A stretch of 64,000 bases of DNA from Diplonema papillatum (Eukaryota > Euglenozoa > Diplonemea > Diplonemida > Diplonemidae): assembly GCA_030068145.1 (NCBI GenBank), contig JAPJBO010000463.1:62001-126000 (forward strand). Direction: 5' to 3'. The notes below the pieces were generated by a model. The model made no database searches and was not told the DNA's origin. It was given only the letters and a program-made list of their open reading frames with translations. This document shows positions 40,977 to 49,819 of the stretch, in pieces (position 1 is the stretch's first letter; each line of letters starts with the position of its first letter). Position numbers and translations under genes: made by a program.

Positions 40977-41144
40977 GAATTCCAAATCAATTCACAACTT
41001 TTCCGGGCTGCGACGGTCACGACATCCTTCGTGAGAAGCGGATCGCGGACGTGCGTGGTGACGGGGGATGGCGGCCCGCCGTTCCGCGTCATCGAAAGGG
41101 AAGGGTCGCCCTTCATTGTCGTCAACGACTACGACAAGGGCGAG

Positions 41145-41546
41145 ATGCCGCGGCCGCGTTCTAAGCGCCTCGCCTCCTCCCTCCCGACGACGCCCGGCCA
41201 GAGGCGGCGCATGAAGCTGCCCGCCGCCGAAGTTCATACGGATCCGGAGCCGGCTCCGTCCAACAAGCGGAAGCGCGAGGAGGTGACACAGCCGGCGGAA
41301 GCGGGACAGTCGCTAATCCAGCGAGCTGTGGCCGGTGTGGTCGAGATGCTGTCCCCCCCGCGCCAGCGTCTGAAGGAGCCGGTCGAGGGTGAGAAGGCCG
41401 GTCACCGGCACGAGCTGTCCGATGGGGTGCGGGCTCCAGCGGAGTTTAAATGCGGCGATTGTCAGAAGACGATCCAGAAGGGCCGCATGCAGAGGAGGTG
41501 CGAAGAGTGCGGCGCCAGCGTGTGTGTCACGTGCTCGCGCGCCTGA
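41145..41546 (+). CDS. ORF1 of the TIR-bounded retroelement, with a RING/PHD-like zinc motif
   Basis: From the first internal ATG (MPRPRSKRLASSLPTTPGQR) this frame gives 133 residues; the frame is open further upstream to the TIR (TVTTSFVRSGSRTCVVTGDG...), so the true start is uncertain. A basic segment (PSNKRKREE) is followed by a C-terminal cross-brace-like cluster FKCGDC-(13)-CEEC-(4)-CVTC, suggesting nucleic-acid or protein binding. It ends in TGA at 41544, after which the same frame continues without another stop into the 2A and APE-RT region. Confidence 0.65.
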   Translation: MPRPRSKRLASSLPTTPGQRRRMKLPAAEVHTDPEPAPSNKRKREEVTQPAEAGQSLIQRAVAGVVEMLSPPRQRLKEPVEGEKAGHRHELSDGVRAPAEFKCGDCQKTIQKGRMQRRCEECGASVCVTCSRA

Positions 41547-41890
41547 CTGCCGTCAAGCCACGACGCCCGCGCGGACGGCGATGCTGCGGGAGCCCGCTTG
41601 ATGCGATGTGGGGATGTGCATCCCAACCCTGGCCCCGGGCGCCGAGCGCTCGCCTCGACCGCCGCGGCGGCTTTCCGCCGCGGACGTCGCCGTCGACCGG
41701 CCGGCGCAGCCCGGTACGTTACCGCGCGTATGCAGCACCGCGCGCGGGGCGTGGGTTCCCGGGTTGCCTTGCGGCGTGAGCGTGTTGAATGTGCGTGGCT
41801 ACCGTCGAAGCACGACGCCCGTGAGTATGCGTACGCCGCGGGGGAACGGCTCTTGAGGTGCGGGGACGTCCACCCGAACCCTGGTCCCCC
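41544..41890 (+). promoter_or_regulatory. In-frame UGA followed by two 2A-like ribosome-skipping modules
   Basis: After TGA-CTG the frame reads LPSSHDARADGDAAGARLMR followed by CGDVHPNPGP (ends 41636). A duplicate, LPSKHDAREYAYAAGERLLR plus CGDVHPNPGP, ends near 41889. D-V-x-x-N-P-G-P is the 2A core, in which translation skips between G and P; variants with H in place of E are known in non-LTR elements. UGA followed by C is a leaky stop context. The roughly 30-residue module is therefore present twice. Confidence 0.7.
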
Positions 41891-44800
41891 GCGCGATCTC
41901 ACTCTTGCTGCAGTCAATGTTGGCTCGCTGGCCCTGCACATTGACGAGGTGCGGGCGATGGCGCCCGCAGACGCGATTGCGGTGCTGGAGACGTCGATGG
42001 GCGAGTTGCAGCAGGCGCAGGCGACGGACTATCTCGCGAGACCGTGCGCCGTCGACGGGTCGAGGTGGAAGACGCTGTGGGGGCCGCCGCAACCGCCGAA
42101 GCGCAGCAAGCACTGTCCGCACGGAAACCCGCATTCCGGGCAGAAGGGGGGAGGAGTCGTTGTGCTTGCCAGGCAGCCGGGGGTGGCCCACCTGCTGCCC
42201 AACGAATCGCTGCAGGAAGTGCGCAACCGGGTCATCCACACGATGATCGCGACGGGGGTCGGACGGATGTTCGTACACTTCTTTGCCGTCTACGCCCCAT
42301 CGGGGAACACGGCAGCGGCGTCCCGGGAGCGGCTCCTGCAGACGGTCCTCTTCGAGGCGCAGGCCATGGTGGGGCAGGCCCCGGCGGTCGTGATGGGCGA
42401 CTTCAACACGGACGTTGAGCGGTCGCCGGCGCTTCGGCATGCCCTCAGCAACGGGTGGACGGACGCAGCGCAGCTGCAGGCGGCGTGCGAGGGAGGACGA
42501 CCGCCCAACACCTACACGGGCACGAACACGTCCGGCACGCGCATCGACTACGCCCTGATGAACCGCGCGGCCGCGTCCGCCTTTGTTGCATGCGAGACGA
42601 TCGGGGTAGGGAGCGTGAGGGGCCACCGCTGCGTCCGGATTCGACTCGCGGTGCAGGCGTTCGAACAGCAGACATGGAGGTTCAACGTGCCGCGAGCGAT
42701 ACCCGTGAAGCCGGCAGGTAGGGTCGTCGAGGTCCCGAGGCTGGATGCCGTGTGCGCCGCCGCCCGCGAGGGGGACGTCGAAGGGGCGTGGATGGCGCTC
42801 TCCGCTCTGTGCGAGCAGTACCTGCTAGACCGCAGCGGGATGCCTGCCTGTGAGAGACGTGCGCACACCGGCCGCGGTAACTCGGAGCTGAAGATGACTC
42901 GCGTTGCGGCGAGGAGTACGCCGGACCGGGGCGTGGCGTGCGAGACGGAGCTGAGGCACGGGAATGCGATCCGGCGTCTGGAGCACTACGTCTACCAGCG
43001 AGCTCGCCTAGAAGCGTCCGGACCATTCCAGGTGCCCCAAGAACTCCGCTTGTGCTGGCTGCGCTGTCTCGCCGTGATCCGTGGCGGCGGGGTCGGCGAG
43101 CCGCCCCCCTCCGACCCGCCGAGCGCAGAGGTCGCTCGCGTTTACTTGCACGACGTACGACTGCGCAGTGCGAGATTCAACGCGGCTGCGGCGAGGGTAC
43201 GGAAGAGGCAGCAACAGGAGAGGCAGCTGACGATGTTTGGGACGGATCGCCGGGCTCTTGTGTCGATGCTGCGGGGGGGTCCGGGGCAGGCGGCCGATGC
43301 GGTGCGGACAGCGGACGGGAGACTCACCGCCAACGTCGAGGAGATGGACGAGGTGCTGCAGGAGGCGTGGGACCCGATCCTGCGCATGTACGGGGAAGGA
43401 CGCCCAGAGCCCGAGTACGAGGCGTTCCGCAGGGCCTTCGAGGGTTTTATTCCCCGCCGCCAGATGGACCTGCGGGATGTGACCGGGAGGGAGCTACGGG
43501 ATGTTCTCAACAAGCGGAAGAAGAAGACTACGGCGTGTGGGGTGGACGGCTGGCGTTTGGACGAACTGAAGGCCCTGCCCGACGAGCTGCTGGACGGGTT
43601 CGCGACGCTTTTCAATCTGGTGGAGGAGCGAGGGGAGTGGCCGAAGGGTATGCTGACGTCGTTGGTGTCGCTCATACCAAAGACCGACGACACCTCGCCG
43701 ACCAACTTGCGGCCAATCACCGTGACGAGCTGCGTCTATCGGTTATGGGCCTGCAGGCGTTTGCAAGACGTCATGGAGTGGCAGGACGGCTGGATTCTTC
43801 CGTCGCAGCACGGCTTCCGCAGAGGGCATCGGACGGACGACGTCCTCATGGAGCTGACGACGCTGATCGAGGAGACGCTGCTCGACGAGTCGAAGTCGCT
43901 GTACATGGTCGCACTCGATTTCGCGAAGTGCTTCGACCGGGTACCGCAGGGGATCGTTCTCCGGCTTGCCGAAGGGATGGGCCTCGACGCGCGCATCCTG
44001 CGCCCCCTGCGCGCCATGTACCGTGGGATGAAGCGCCGGTTTAAGCTGCCGCTGGGCGTGGGTTCCGAGTTTGAGGTCACCAACGGTATCTTGCAGGGGT
44101 GCCCACTTTCGGTGATCCTCATCAACGCCTTGCTGTCGATAGTGCTCCGAGCGGTGTCGGCGCGCGTACCGGAGGTTTCGTCGGAGTCGCTGGCGGATGA
44201 TGCCACGCTCTTCGCGTCCGTGGAGTCCGAGCTGCAGCAGGCGGTCGACGTCATCGCACAGTTCTGCGCCCTGACAGGGATGCGGCTGAACATGACGAAG
44301 ACACTGGCGATGGGGATCCCCGCGGGCACGGTGCGGCAGCGTCGGCGGCGGCCCTATACGAGCGTGCTGGCAGTCGGCGACGAGACGATACCGACAGCGA
44401 CGGCGGCGAAGATCCTCGGTGTGCGTACGAGTGTCGCGAGCGTTCAGGCGGAACGTACCAACGACGCGCGTCTGAAGGCCCATAACGCATTGCTGGACAG
44501 GCTGAGCACCTCGCGCCTTCCATTCGATGTCCGCTGCGAGGTGGCGAGCTCCAATGTCCTCGGAAGCGTGCTGGCGGGGTGCTCGTACGAGGGGTACACG
44601 CAGACGTGCCTCAGGGGGCTGCGGTCGCGGGTAGTGAAGGGAGCTTTCGGGACGAAGCATCCGTCGAGGAATGTGACGGCGGTGCTGGCCATCCTGGCGA
44701 AAGCCCACCGAATGGACCCACTGTTGGCTCGGCCGTACAGGATCCTGTGCTCGCTTTTCGACACGTGCGAGAGGCTCCCCCGCGTACACGCCCGCATGCT

Positions 44801-46295
44801 GAACATCGCCCGGCTTTACAGCCGGCACGGTGTGTTGTTGCCGAAGGCGCGCCTGGGACCTGTCGGGATCGCCATCTCTGACGGTTTCACGGTCGCGGGC
44901 ATCGATTTCGAAGGCCACGACTTTGCGACCGCGGCGCTCGAGGGCCGCCGGCTTCTCGACATGGAGAGGGGCGAGAGGCACCACGCCATCCGGGCACGGC
45001 TACGGCAGACGACCTGGACGCAGCTTGCGAGGCAACGGCCGTCTTACGACGGCGTGCAGGCAGGGGTGGACTGCAGGCGTACGAACGAGCTGCGCCTAGC
45101 GACGGCTGACGCTGGCGAGAAACGTGCGCTGGCGGTGATTCTGTCCGGGGGTGTGTTCCTCGCTGCGCGGTGGGGACGGAATGCGCGTGCGAACGGAGGG
45201 GCGGCCGGGACAGACGGGTCGCCGAGCTCCTCGGCGTCCGTGTCGTCGACCGCCTCTGATACGACCGGCAGCTTTGACGAGCACGTCTCCGAATCCTCCT
45301 CTTCGGAACCTCAGCGTCCGCCGCTGGACCGCGGCTGCAGGGACTGCGACCTGGGCGTCCAGGACACAGCGGATCACCTGTGGTGGGAGTGCCCCGCCTA
45401 CGACGAGATTCGCGGCCGTCCTTGCTTCGCCGAACTCCTGCGGGCGGACCGGGCGAGGTGGCCGTCTTGCACGCGTGTGCATGGGGTTATTGTCGAAGGA
45501 ATGCGGGTGGAGGTCGCGGCCCTTCACCGCCTCATGGCGGCGGTGTACACTGCACGCGTGGAGGCGGAGCGACGCCGCCTCTCCGCAGTGCAACCGATGC
45601 ACCCCTGGCACGCAGCTGCGCCGCTGCCGGCGGTGCAACACCTGTTCGACTTCGACCGCCTTCCGGATGAGCCGCCGAGATGGCCGTACGGCGGCCGTGC
45701 GATGCGGGCGCTCAAGGGCTGGCTGTCGGCACTGAGGTGGACCAACGCAGGCGAGGTGTCGTGCGTTGAGCTGGCAGTGGACTTCGAGGTCCACACCGGG
45801 GTCGACGTCCCTGCCCCCCCGGGAATACGAAGGCTCGCCGCCAACCAGAGGGGGAAGACCCTCTGGACGATGCTGTCGACATTGTGCCGCCTGTGCCGAG
45901 AGCTGCCGTCGCCGTTGCCTGCCGAGCGGAAGGTCCGGGTGGGCTCGATGAGGACCCTGGGGGCGCCGATGCTGTGGGGGGGATTGACACCTCGCCCACG
46001 CTTCGCCGGGGGCGAGGAGACGCACGGGGTGCTGGGACGAGCTTTCCGCGGGCAGCTGCCGGGGACGGGAAGAACTGGGGCGGGGACGTGTTCCCGCAGT
46101 ACGACGCGGCGCGGCGGGCACAGCGTTCGCTGCGCTGGGACGTGCCCACCCCTCTGCCGCAACGCCCGCGCCTTCCCGTGCTTGTACCGGCTGCGCAGGC
46201 GGACCCTCTGCTCCGCACGCAGTCGGTCTGCGATGCCTGCGCGAAGCAGAAGTGCGCGGTGTGCACTGGCATGCGAAGAAACTACAGCCTTGTAG
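41601..46295 (+). CDS. APE endonuclease-reverse transcriptase polyprotein (LINE ORF2)
   Basis: Numbering from 41598, the second 2A motif ends at about residue 97. An APE-type endonuclease follows (about 102-350): VNVGSLALHIDE, the catalytic Glu in AVLETSM, VYAPSG, VMGDFNTD, GTRIDYALMN and RGHRCVRIRL. A linker leads to the reverse transcriptase (about 615-900): RPITVTSCVYRLWACRR, HGFRRGHRTDDVL, VALDFAKCFD (Asp774), GILQGCPLSVILINALLS and LADD (865-868, in place of YADD). A CRDCDLGVQDTADHLWWECP motif follows near residue 1250. The frame ends in noise after about 46070, where the neighbouring frame takes over. It resembles 16920-19361 closely. Catalytic residues look intact. Confidence 0.9.
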   Translation: MRCGDVHPNPGPGRRALASTAAAAFRRGRRRRPAGAARYVTARMQHRARGVGSRVALRRERVECAWLPSKHDAREYAYAAGERLLRCGDVHPNPGPPRDLTLAAVNVGSLALHIDEVRAMAPADAIAVLETSMGELQQAQATDYLARPCAVDGSRWKTLWGPPQPPKRSKHCPHGNPHSGQKGGGVVVLARQPGVAHLLPNESLQEVRNRVIHTMIATGVGRMFVHFFAVYAPSGNTAAASRERLLQTVLFEAQAMVGQAPAVVMGDFNTDVERSPALRHALSNGWTDAAQLQAACEGGRPPNTYTGTNTSGTRIDYALMNRAAASAFVACETIGVGSVRGHRCVRIRLAVQAFEQQTWRFNVPRAIPVKPAGRVVEVPRLDAVCAAAREGDVEGAWMALSALCEQYLLDRSGMPACERRAHTGRGNSELKMTRVAARSTPDRGVACETELRHGNAIRRLEHYVYQRARLEASGPFQVPQELRLCWLRCLAVIRGGGVGEPPPSDPPSAEVARVYLHDVRLRSARFNAAAARVRKRQQQERQLTMFGTDRRALVSMLRGGPGQAADAVRTADGRLTANVEEMDEVLQEAWDPILRMYGEGRPEPEYEAFRRAFEGFIPRRQMDLRDVTGRELRDVLNKRKKKTTACGVDGWRLDELKALPDELLDGFATLFNLVEERGEWPKGMLTSLVSLIPKTDDTSPTNLRPITVTSCVYRLWACRRLQDVMEWQDGWILPSQHGFRRGHRTDDVLMELTTLIEETLLDESKSLYMVALDFAKCFDRVPQGIVLRLAEGMGLDARILRPLRAMYRGMKRRFKLPLGVGSEFEVTNGILQGCPLSVILINALLSIVLRAVSARVPEVSSESLADDATLFASVESELQQAVDVIAQFCALTGMRLNMTKTLAMGIPAGTVRQRRRRPYTSVLAVGDETIPTATAAKILGVRTSVASVQAERTNDARLKAHNALLDRLSTSRLPFDVRCEVASSNVLGSVLAGCSYEGYTQTCLRGLRSRVVKGAFGTKHPSRNVTAVLAILAKAHRMDPLLARPYRILCSLFDTCERLPRVHARMLNIARLYSRHGVLLPKARLGPVGIAISDGFTVAGIDFEGHDFATAALEGRRLLDMERGERHHAIRARLRQTTWTQLARQRPSYDGVQAGVDCRRTNELRLATADAGEKRALAVILSGGVFLAARWGRNARANGGAAGTDGSPSSSASVSSTASDTTGSFDEHVSESSSSEPQRPPLDRGCRDCDLGVQDTADHLWWECPAYDEIRGRPCFAELLRADRARWPSCTRVHGVIVEGMRVEVAALHRLMAAVYTARVEAERRRLSAVQPMHPWHAAAPLPAVQHLFDFDRLPDEPPRWPYGGRAMRALKGWLSALRWTNAGEVSCVELAVDFEVHTGVDVPAPPGIRRLAANQRGKTLWTMLSTLCRLCRELPSPLPAERKVRVGSMRTLGAPMLWGGLTPRPRFAGGEETHGVLGRAFRGQLPGTGRTGAGTCSRSTTRRGGHSVRCAGTCPPLCRNARAFPCLYRLRRRTLCSARSRSAMPARSRSARCALACEETTAL

Positions 46296-47185
46296 TTGAC
46301 CAGTGCTGCCAGGTGCACCACCGCCCTGACGACGGCCTGCGCATTCAGTGCTGCCGGGCGCATCGGCTGACGCGATGTGGGACCTGCCCGAACGCCGACG
46401 CGTGCTGCGGACGGGGGCATCACAGGGGTGGTGCTGGCCGCGACGGCAGCAGTGGCGACGGGGGTGGCGGTGGTCATGGCGGCCGCGGCCGTGGCCGCGG
46501 CCGCGGCGGCCGAGGCGGCGGAGACGACAGTGACGGAGACGGTGGCGGCGGCCGCGGCACTGGTCGCGGCCGCGCACGCGGCGGCGGTCGCGGCAGCGGT
46601 CGCGGCGGGGATCGCGGCGGCGGCGGCGGTGGCGGTCGCAGCCTAGGCGAGAGCGACGGCCTCACAGGCCGGAAGCGGCGCGCGCCGTCCCCACCTGGAA
46701 CACCTACCAGCCGTGGCCGGAGGAGGCGGACGACGAAGTCGCCCCCGAAGCGCGCCCCCCCGCCAGCAGGCAGGAAGCGACCCGCGCCATGCACCCCCAC
46801 GGCCTCTCCCGCAGCCGCGCTGCGCGCACGACGACGACGACGCGCCGATCTCGGCGACGACGGCACTGGCCTCGCCGGCCCGAACACACCGCGCCCACCC
46901 GGCCCCGCCCGGCCCTCTTCGATGGCAGGCCCTGACTCGGGCCCTTTTACTGATTCTGGTTCCGACCCTCCACGGGTCACACAACGATCGCGCCCTCCCG
47001 CCGGCTCTTCCCGGCTACTCGCGTCCTCCGCATCGCGGCGTGCCTATCGGCGCAAGCGAGAAAGCGAAGACTCCGATTCCTTTTCGGATTATGAGATCGT
47101 GAGCAACTGCCAACAACAGTTGCAGCCGACTAGAGTTGCGCCGCGCCGAAAGCGCGGAAAAAGTGACCCTTCTGGAGTCACGTAG
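46070..47185 (+). CDS. C-terminal Cys/His and RGG tail of the retroelement, other frame
   Basis: This frame (-1 relative to the APE-RT frame) continues the homology to 15337-16920. It carries NWGGDVFPQYDAARRAQRSL, then CDACAKQKCAVC, CCQVHHR, CCRAHRLTRCGTC and CCGRGHHRGG zinc-type clusters. A long GRGRGRGG/GGDRGGGG RNA-binding-type tract (about 46430-46660) and a basic Ser/Pro tail ending GKSDPSGVT follow. The switch point lies at about 46055-46085. It is either one mutation or a programmed -1 shift; the equivalent region of the copy at 15-19 kb is in frame at this point. Confidence 0.65.
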   Translation, partial: KNWGGDVFPQYDAARRAQRSLRWDVPTPLPQRPRLPVLVPAAQADPLLRTQSVCDACAKQKCAVCTGMRRNYSLVVDQCCQVHHRPDDGLRIQCCRAHRLTRCGTCPNADACCGRGHHRGGAGRDGSSGDGGGGGHGGRGRGRGRGGRGGGDDSDGDGGGGRGTGRGRARGGGRGSGRGGDRGGGGGGGRSLGESDGLTGRKRRAPSPPGTPTSRGRRRRTTKSPPKRAPPPAGRKRPAPCTPTASPAAALRARRRRRADLGDDGTGLAGPNTPRPPGPARPSSMAGPDSGPFTDSGSDPPRVTQRSRPPAGSSRLLASSASRRAYRRKRESEDSDSFSDYEIVSNCQQQLQPTRVAPRRKRGKSDPSGVT

Positions 47186-47259
47186 CGAAAAGCTGGCATA
47201 GTGTGGTACTCATTTGCTTGCAAATGACTCCCCACTAACGCAACAAGACGACGAAAAGT

Positions 47260-47297
47260 TGTGATTTTTTGTGCTAAAAAATAGGTGGATCACCCCA
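47260..47297. repeat. Right terminal inverted repeat (38 bp)
   Basis: It reads TGTGATTTTTTGTGCTAAAA...CACCCCA, the inverted partner of 40939-40976, followed directly by the duplicated TGACC. Confidence 0.85.
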
Positions 47298-48169
47298 TGA
47301 CCTCTCATATGCGATGCAGTGTTGAATGTTTAGGCAGAACCTGACCTCTCATGCAATGCAGTGTTGCTCGCTGGATGGGGGGAAGTCTTACTTACTACAA
47401 GTTGAAGCTCGTCAGTGGGTCCTCTGAAGGATGGGGGGGTTTAGGTCCGTTTCCATGATTCCCATCGTGGTCGGTCATCAAAAGGGGGGGGTGTCCAGCG
47501 TTAAGGATCAGCCACTTTGGCCGGATGGCGTGTCAAATTCTCTAAGGTGAAATGGTCAAAATTCCCTGCCAAAAGTGGGCCCACAATATCTTTCCAAAGT
47601 GTGGTATTTGGGGTATTTGGGGCAAAAATACTCGACGTAGCTGCTTCGACTCCGAATGGAAGGGGGGAAATATAGAGGTAAGGGGCAATTACAATACAAA
47701 CTCAATCTGTTTTGTTCTTCGCTTACACCACCGTGTGTTGTTTTCTCACTCAGGACTTTTGACCTGTTGTGTTTGTGTGATTTGTCGTGTAGGGGTAGAC
47801 CCGCATGACCTCACGTCCGTTCAACACGTGGTTCGGTAGTTACAGCACTTGGGATCCCTTCTGTTCTTTGTCGGGCAGCATCGTCGAGCATTTCCTTTCA
47901 AGCTGGCGCTTATGCAGAAAAAAAAAAATCTCTTTTTCTGACTGCCGGCTGATGGATGGTTGGATGGTTCTTAACAAGATGCCTGGGGTGTCAGGAGGCA
48001 CCGCGGTTGAACGACAAAGAGATACAGTACAGTAGCCCAGAATAGTTGCTGGTCTGAAAAGTTGTTGCTTGTCTTGGCGAGCAACAACTTCCCGTGGCAA
48101 CATCGCACACCCTCCTCACTACGACCACTATCTGTCATCATAAGAAGTGTGGCAGCCCACTTTCTAGAG
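47298..48169. repeat. Remainder of the C-rich-ended family copy, and repeat C
   Basis: The interrupted 40-bp repeat resumes (to about 47370). Then TTACTTACTACAAG, TCAGTGGGTCCTCTGAAGGA and GTTTAGGTCCGTTTCC show that the 13661-type family extended here before the insertion. Repeat C lies at 47715-47900. No exon of host gene 3 is needed between 48614 and 40701. Confidence 0.6.
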
Positions 48170-48450
48170 TACAAGTTCGCTTTGGGATCCGGGGTTTTAT
48201 AGTCTCCGGGAGACCGTAGTCATAAAGGTTCCTTTAAGGTATAGTATGTTTGTGTGTCTTAGCTGCCTATTGCCGACTATTCGACTTACTTTAGCGCGCG
48301 CTCTTTTTTCCTATGTGCTTTGCCAAGTCCATGGCTCTTGTGACCGACACCGAGTTCACGTTCGCGATGAAAGAATCTCGGGCCCCCCACGTGCATACAT
48401 GTTTAGCAGGGGTTGCCATGTAGCCCGTATCGGTCTTGTGTCCTGGTAGT
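48170..48450 (+). repeat. Acceptor-proximal repeat and repeat E, third copy
   Basis: TAGAGTACAAGTTCGCTTTG and TTTTATAGTCTCC resemble 32875-32925. GACCGACACCGAGTTCACGT, GGGCCCCCCACGTGC and GCAGGGGTTGCCATGTAGCC match repeat E. Confidence 0.6.
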
Positions 48451-48613
48451 TGTTGCCTTGTTCCACCGGATGTCTCGCTTTGCCCCCCTCGCGTGTTGGC
48501 CAAAAGAGCGGACCTATGCACAAAAGAAAGGTACTCAACGAGCTGCTAAATGGTTTGATGGGCCTTTCGCCCTATACCCAGCGGTCTAATCGAAGATCAG
48601 TGCGTCATCATAC

Positions 48614-49228
48614 CCAAGTCAAGTGCGGCTGTGATCGGCTTGGGAACGGGTGCCGGAGGCAAAGTCTTGTTGACGTCTTCGTAGGCCACAACGAACGGGC
48701 CGAAAGTAGTCGTCTTGCCGTGGCACCTTTGCAGCGTGTCCTGCGCTCCGGAGACGCACTTCACCATTAGAGTGAAGGCCTTGCACAGGCCACTGACCTG
48801 CAACCCATCGATGAGCAGCATGCCTCGGTGAGCGTGGAACACCGGCTTCTTGATGAAATCCAGTTTGCCGGAGGCATCGAGCATGCCGAGCGATGCTTTT
48901 TTGTTGTCAGCGCACGTGCCCGTCACTGTGACGTTCGACGTCGAGTCGGCCACGTTGATCATCATCTCCGCATCCGCTACCGCCATCGTCAGGTTGAAGG
49001 TGGTCAGGGGGTCGATAGCGAACTTTTCGGCACTGCACGTCGCTCCAGTGCTCATGAAGCTGCACTTCGACATTTTCCCTTCCTCTTTGTCCATGGGTAC
49101 AACGGCTGCCGTCTCGACCATCACGATCTCAAACGTGTGAGCGGCGTTTTCCATCATGTTCATCATGTCAGGGTCGTACGAGAAGTCCGTCGTCGACAGC
49201 ATGAACCTCTTCGGGCCGCCGACCGTGC
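48614..49228 (-). CDS. Host gene 3, exon 4
   Basis: The exon is bounded by acceptor CCAACTCTCACAG and donor GACTTGG|GTATGATG. It encodes TVGGPKRFMLSTTDFSYDPD, a Met-rich segment, a Cys-containing segment (SKCSFMSTGATCSAEKF), NVTVTGTC and DGLQVSGLCKAFTLMVKCVS. It ends near PKPITAALDL. It enters and leaves in phase 1. Several N-x-S/T sites (NLT, NVT, NKT) agree with an extracellular location. The donor lies upstream of an in-frame TGA, supporting splicing there. Confidence 0.8.
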
Positions 49229-49819
49229 CTGTGAGAGTTGGTTCCGTGTTTTCATCAGTCAATCCGATGGTTTCGGCATCAAAACAACAAAACGACAAAG
49301 ATAGTACGGTATCTCGACGTATTTGTTTGTTTTCTTGATTTCGTTGTTCAGATCTTCAGATCTTCCAGAACCCAGATGGGGGCAAAAAAGATTTCTTCTC
49401 ACTCATTCATTCGATCTCGGTCACAGTAAATACGGGCACGAAGTGCCACAGAGTTGAGATTTGGCGAGGAGAGGGTTTCGAACACCAGGAGAAAGTACGT
49501 GCGCTCGGCTAAAGGCCGGCGCGGGGCGAGACTGGAGGCGGCAGTTAAAGTTCGGGAAACAGTAAAGTTCGGGCGAAGCTAAGTTCGGGCGATGCTAAGT
49601 TTGGTGATGCAAATTTCTGGTGAACCAAAGTTCGGGCGAAGCTAAGTTCGGGCGATGCTAAGTTTGGGTGATGCAAATTGCTGGTGAACCAAAGTTCGGG
49701 CGAAGCAAAGTTCGGGAGGGGAGGGTCTCGAACACCAGGAGAAAAGACATGCATGCTGATGCAGCCAGAACTGAATGGGCAAAGGAGGGAGCCATAGGCA
49801 CCAGAGACAGCACACACAC
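49229..49819. repeat. Host gene 3 intron 3, containing an inverted minisatellite
   Basis: At 49500-49735 CGAAGCTAAGTTCGGGCGAT and GGTGATGCAAATT-CTGGTGAACC units form an inverted relative of 33590-34245, sharing its end sequence. Reading through this intron yields a repetitive FASPELSFART-type peptide, which is not part of the protein. Confidence 0.75.

Larger units (their letters stand above)
40939..47297 (+). mobile_element. TIR-bounded element carrying a LINE-type ORF1/2A/APE/RT set (6.36 kb)
   Basis: Both ends start TGGGG and continue ATCCACCTATTTT-TAGCA-AAAAAATCACA in inverted orientation, matching at 34 of 38 positions. TGACC (40934-40938 and 47298-47302) is duplicated; removing the element with one copy restores a normal unit of the 40-bp host repeat, which fixes both boundaries. 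The contents are ORF1, an in-frame UGA, two 2A-like motifs, an APE endonuclease, a reverse transcriptase and a Cys/His/RGG tail. No transposase or integrase is seen. It lies antisense in intron 4 of host gene 3. Either a LINE-type element gained TIRs or a TIR transposon captured one. Confidence 0.85.

Noticed and set aside
43743-46577. Long minus-strand open frames opposite the APE-RT polyprotein
   Set aside because: Arg-rich shadows of a GC-rich coding strand that carries clear endonuclease and polymerase motifs.
49545-49819. Direct extension of the giant protein through FASPELSFART-type peptides
   Set aside because: This is read-through of a minisatellite in intron 3; a good donor at 49819 and a phase-matched acceptor at 49229 exclude it.
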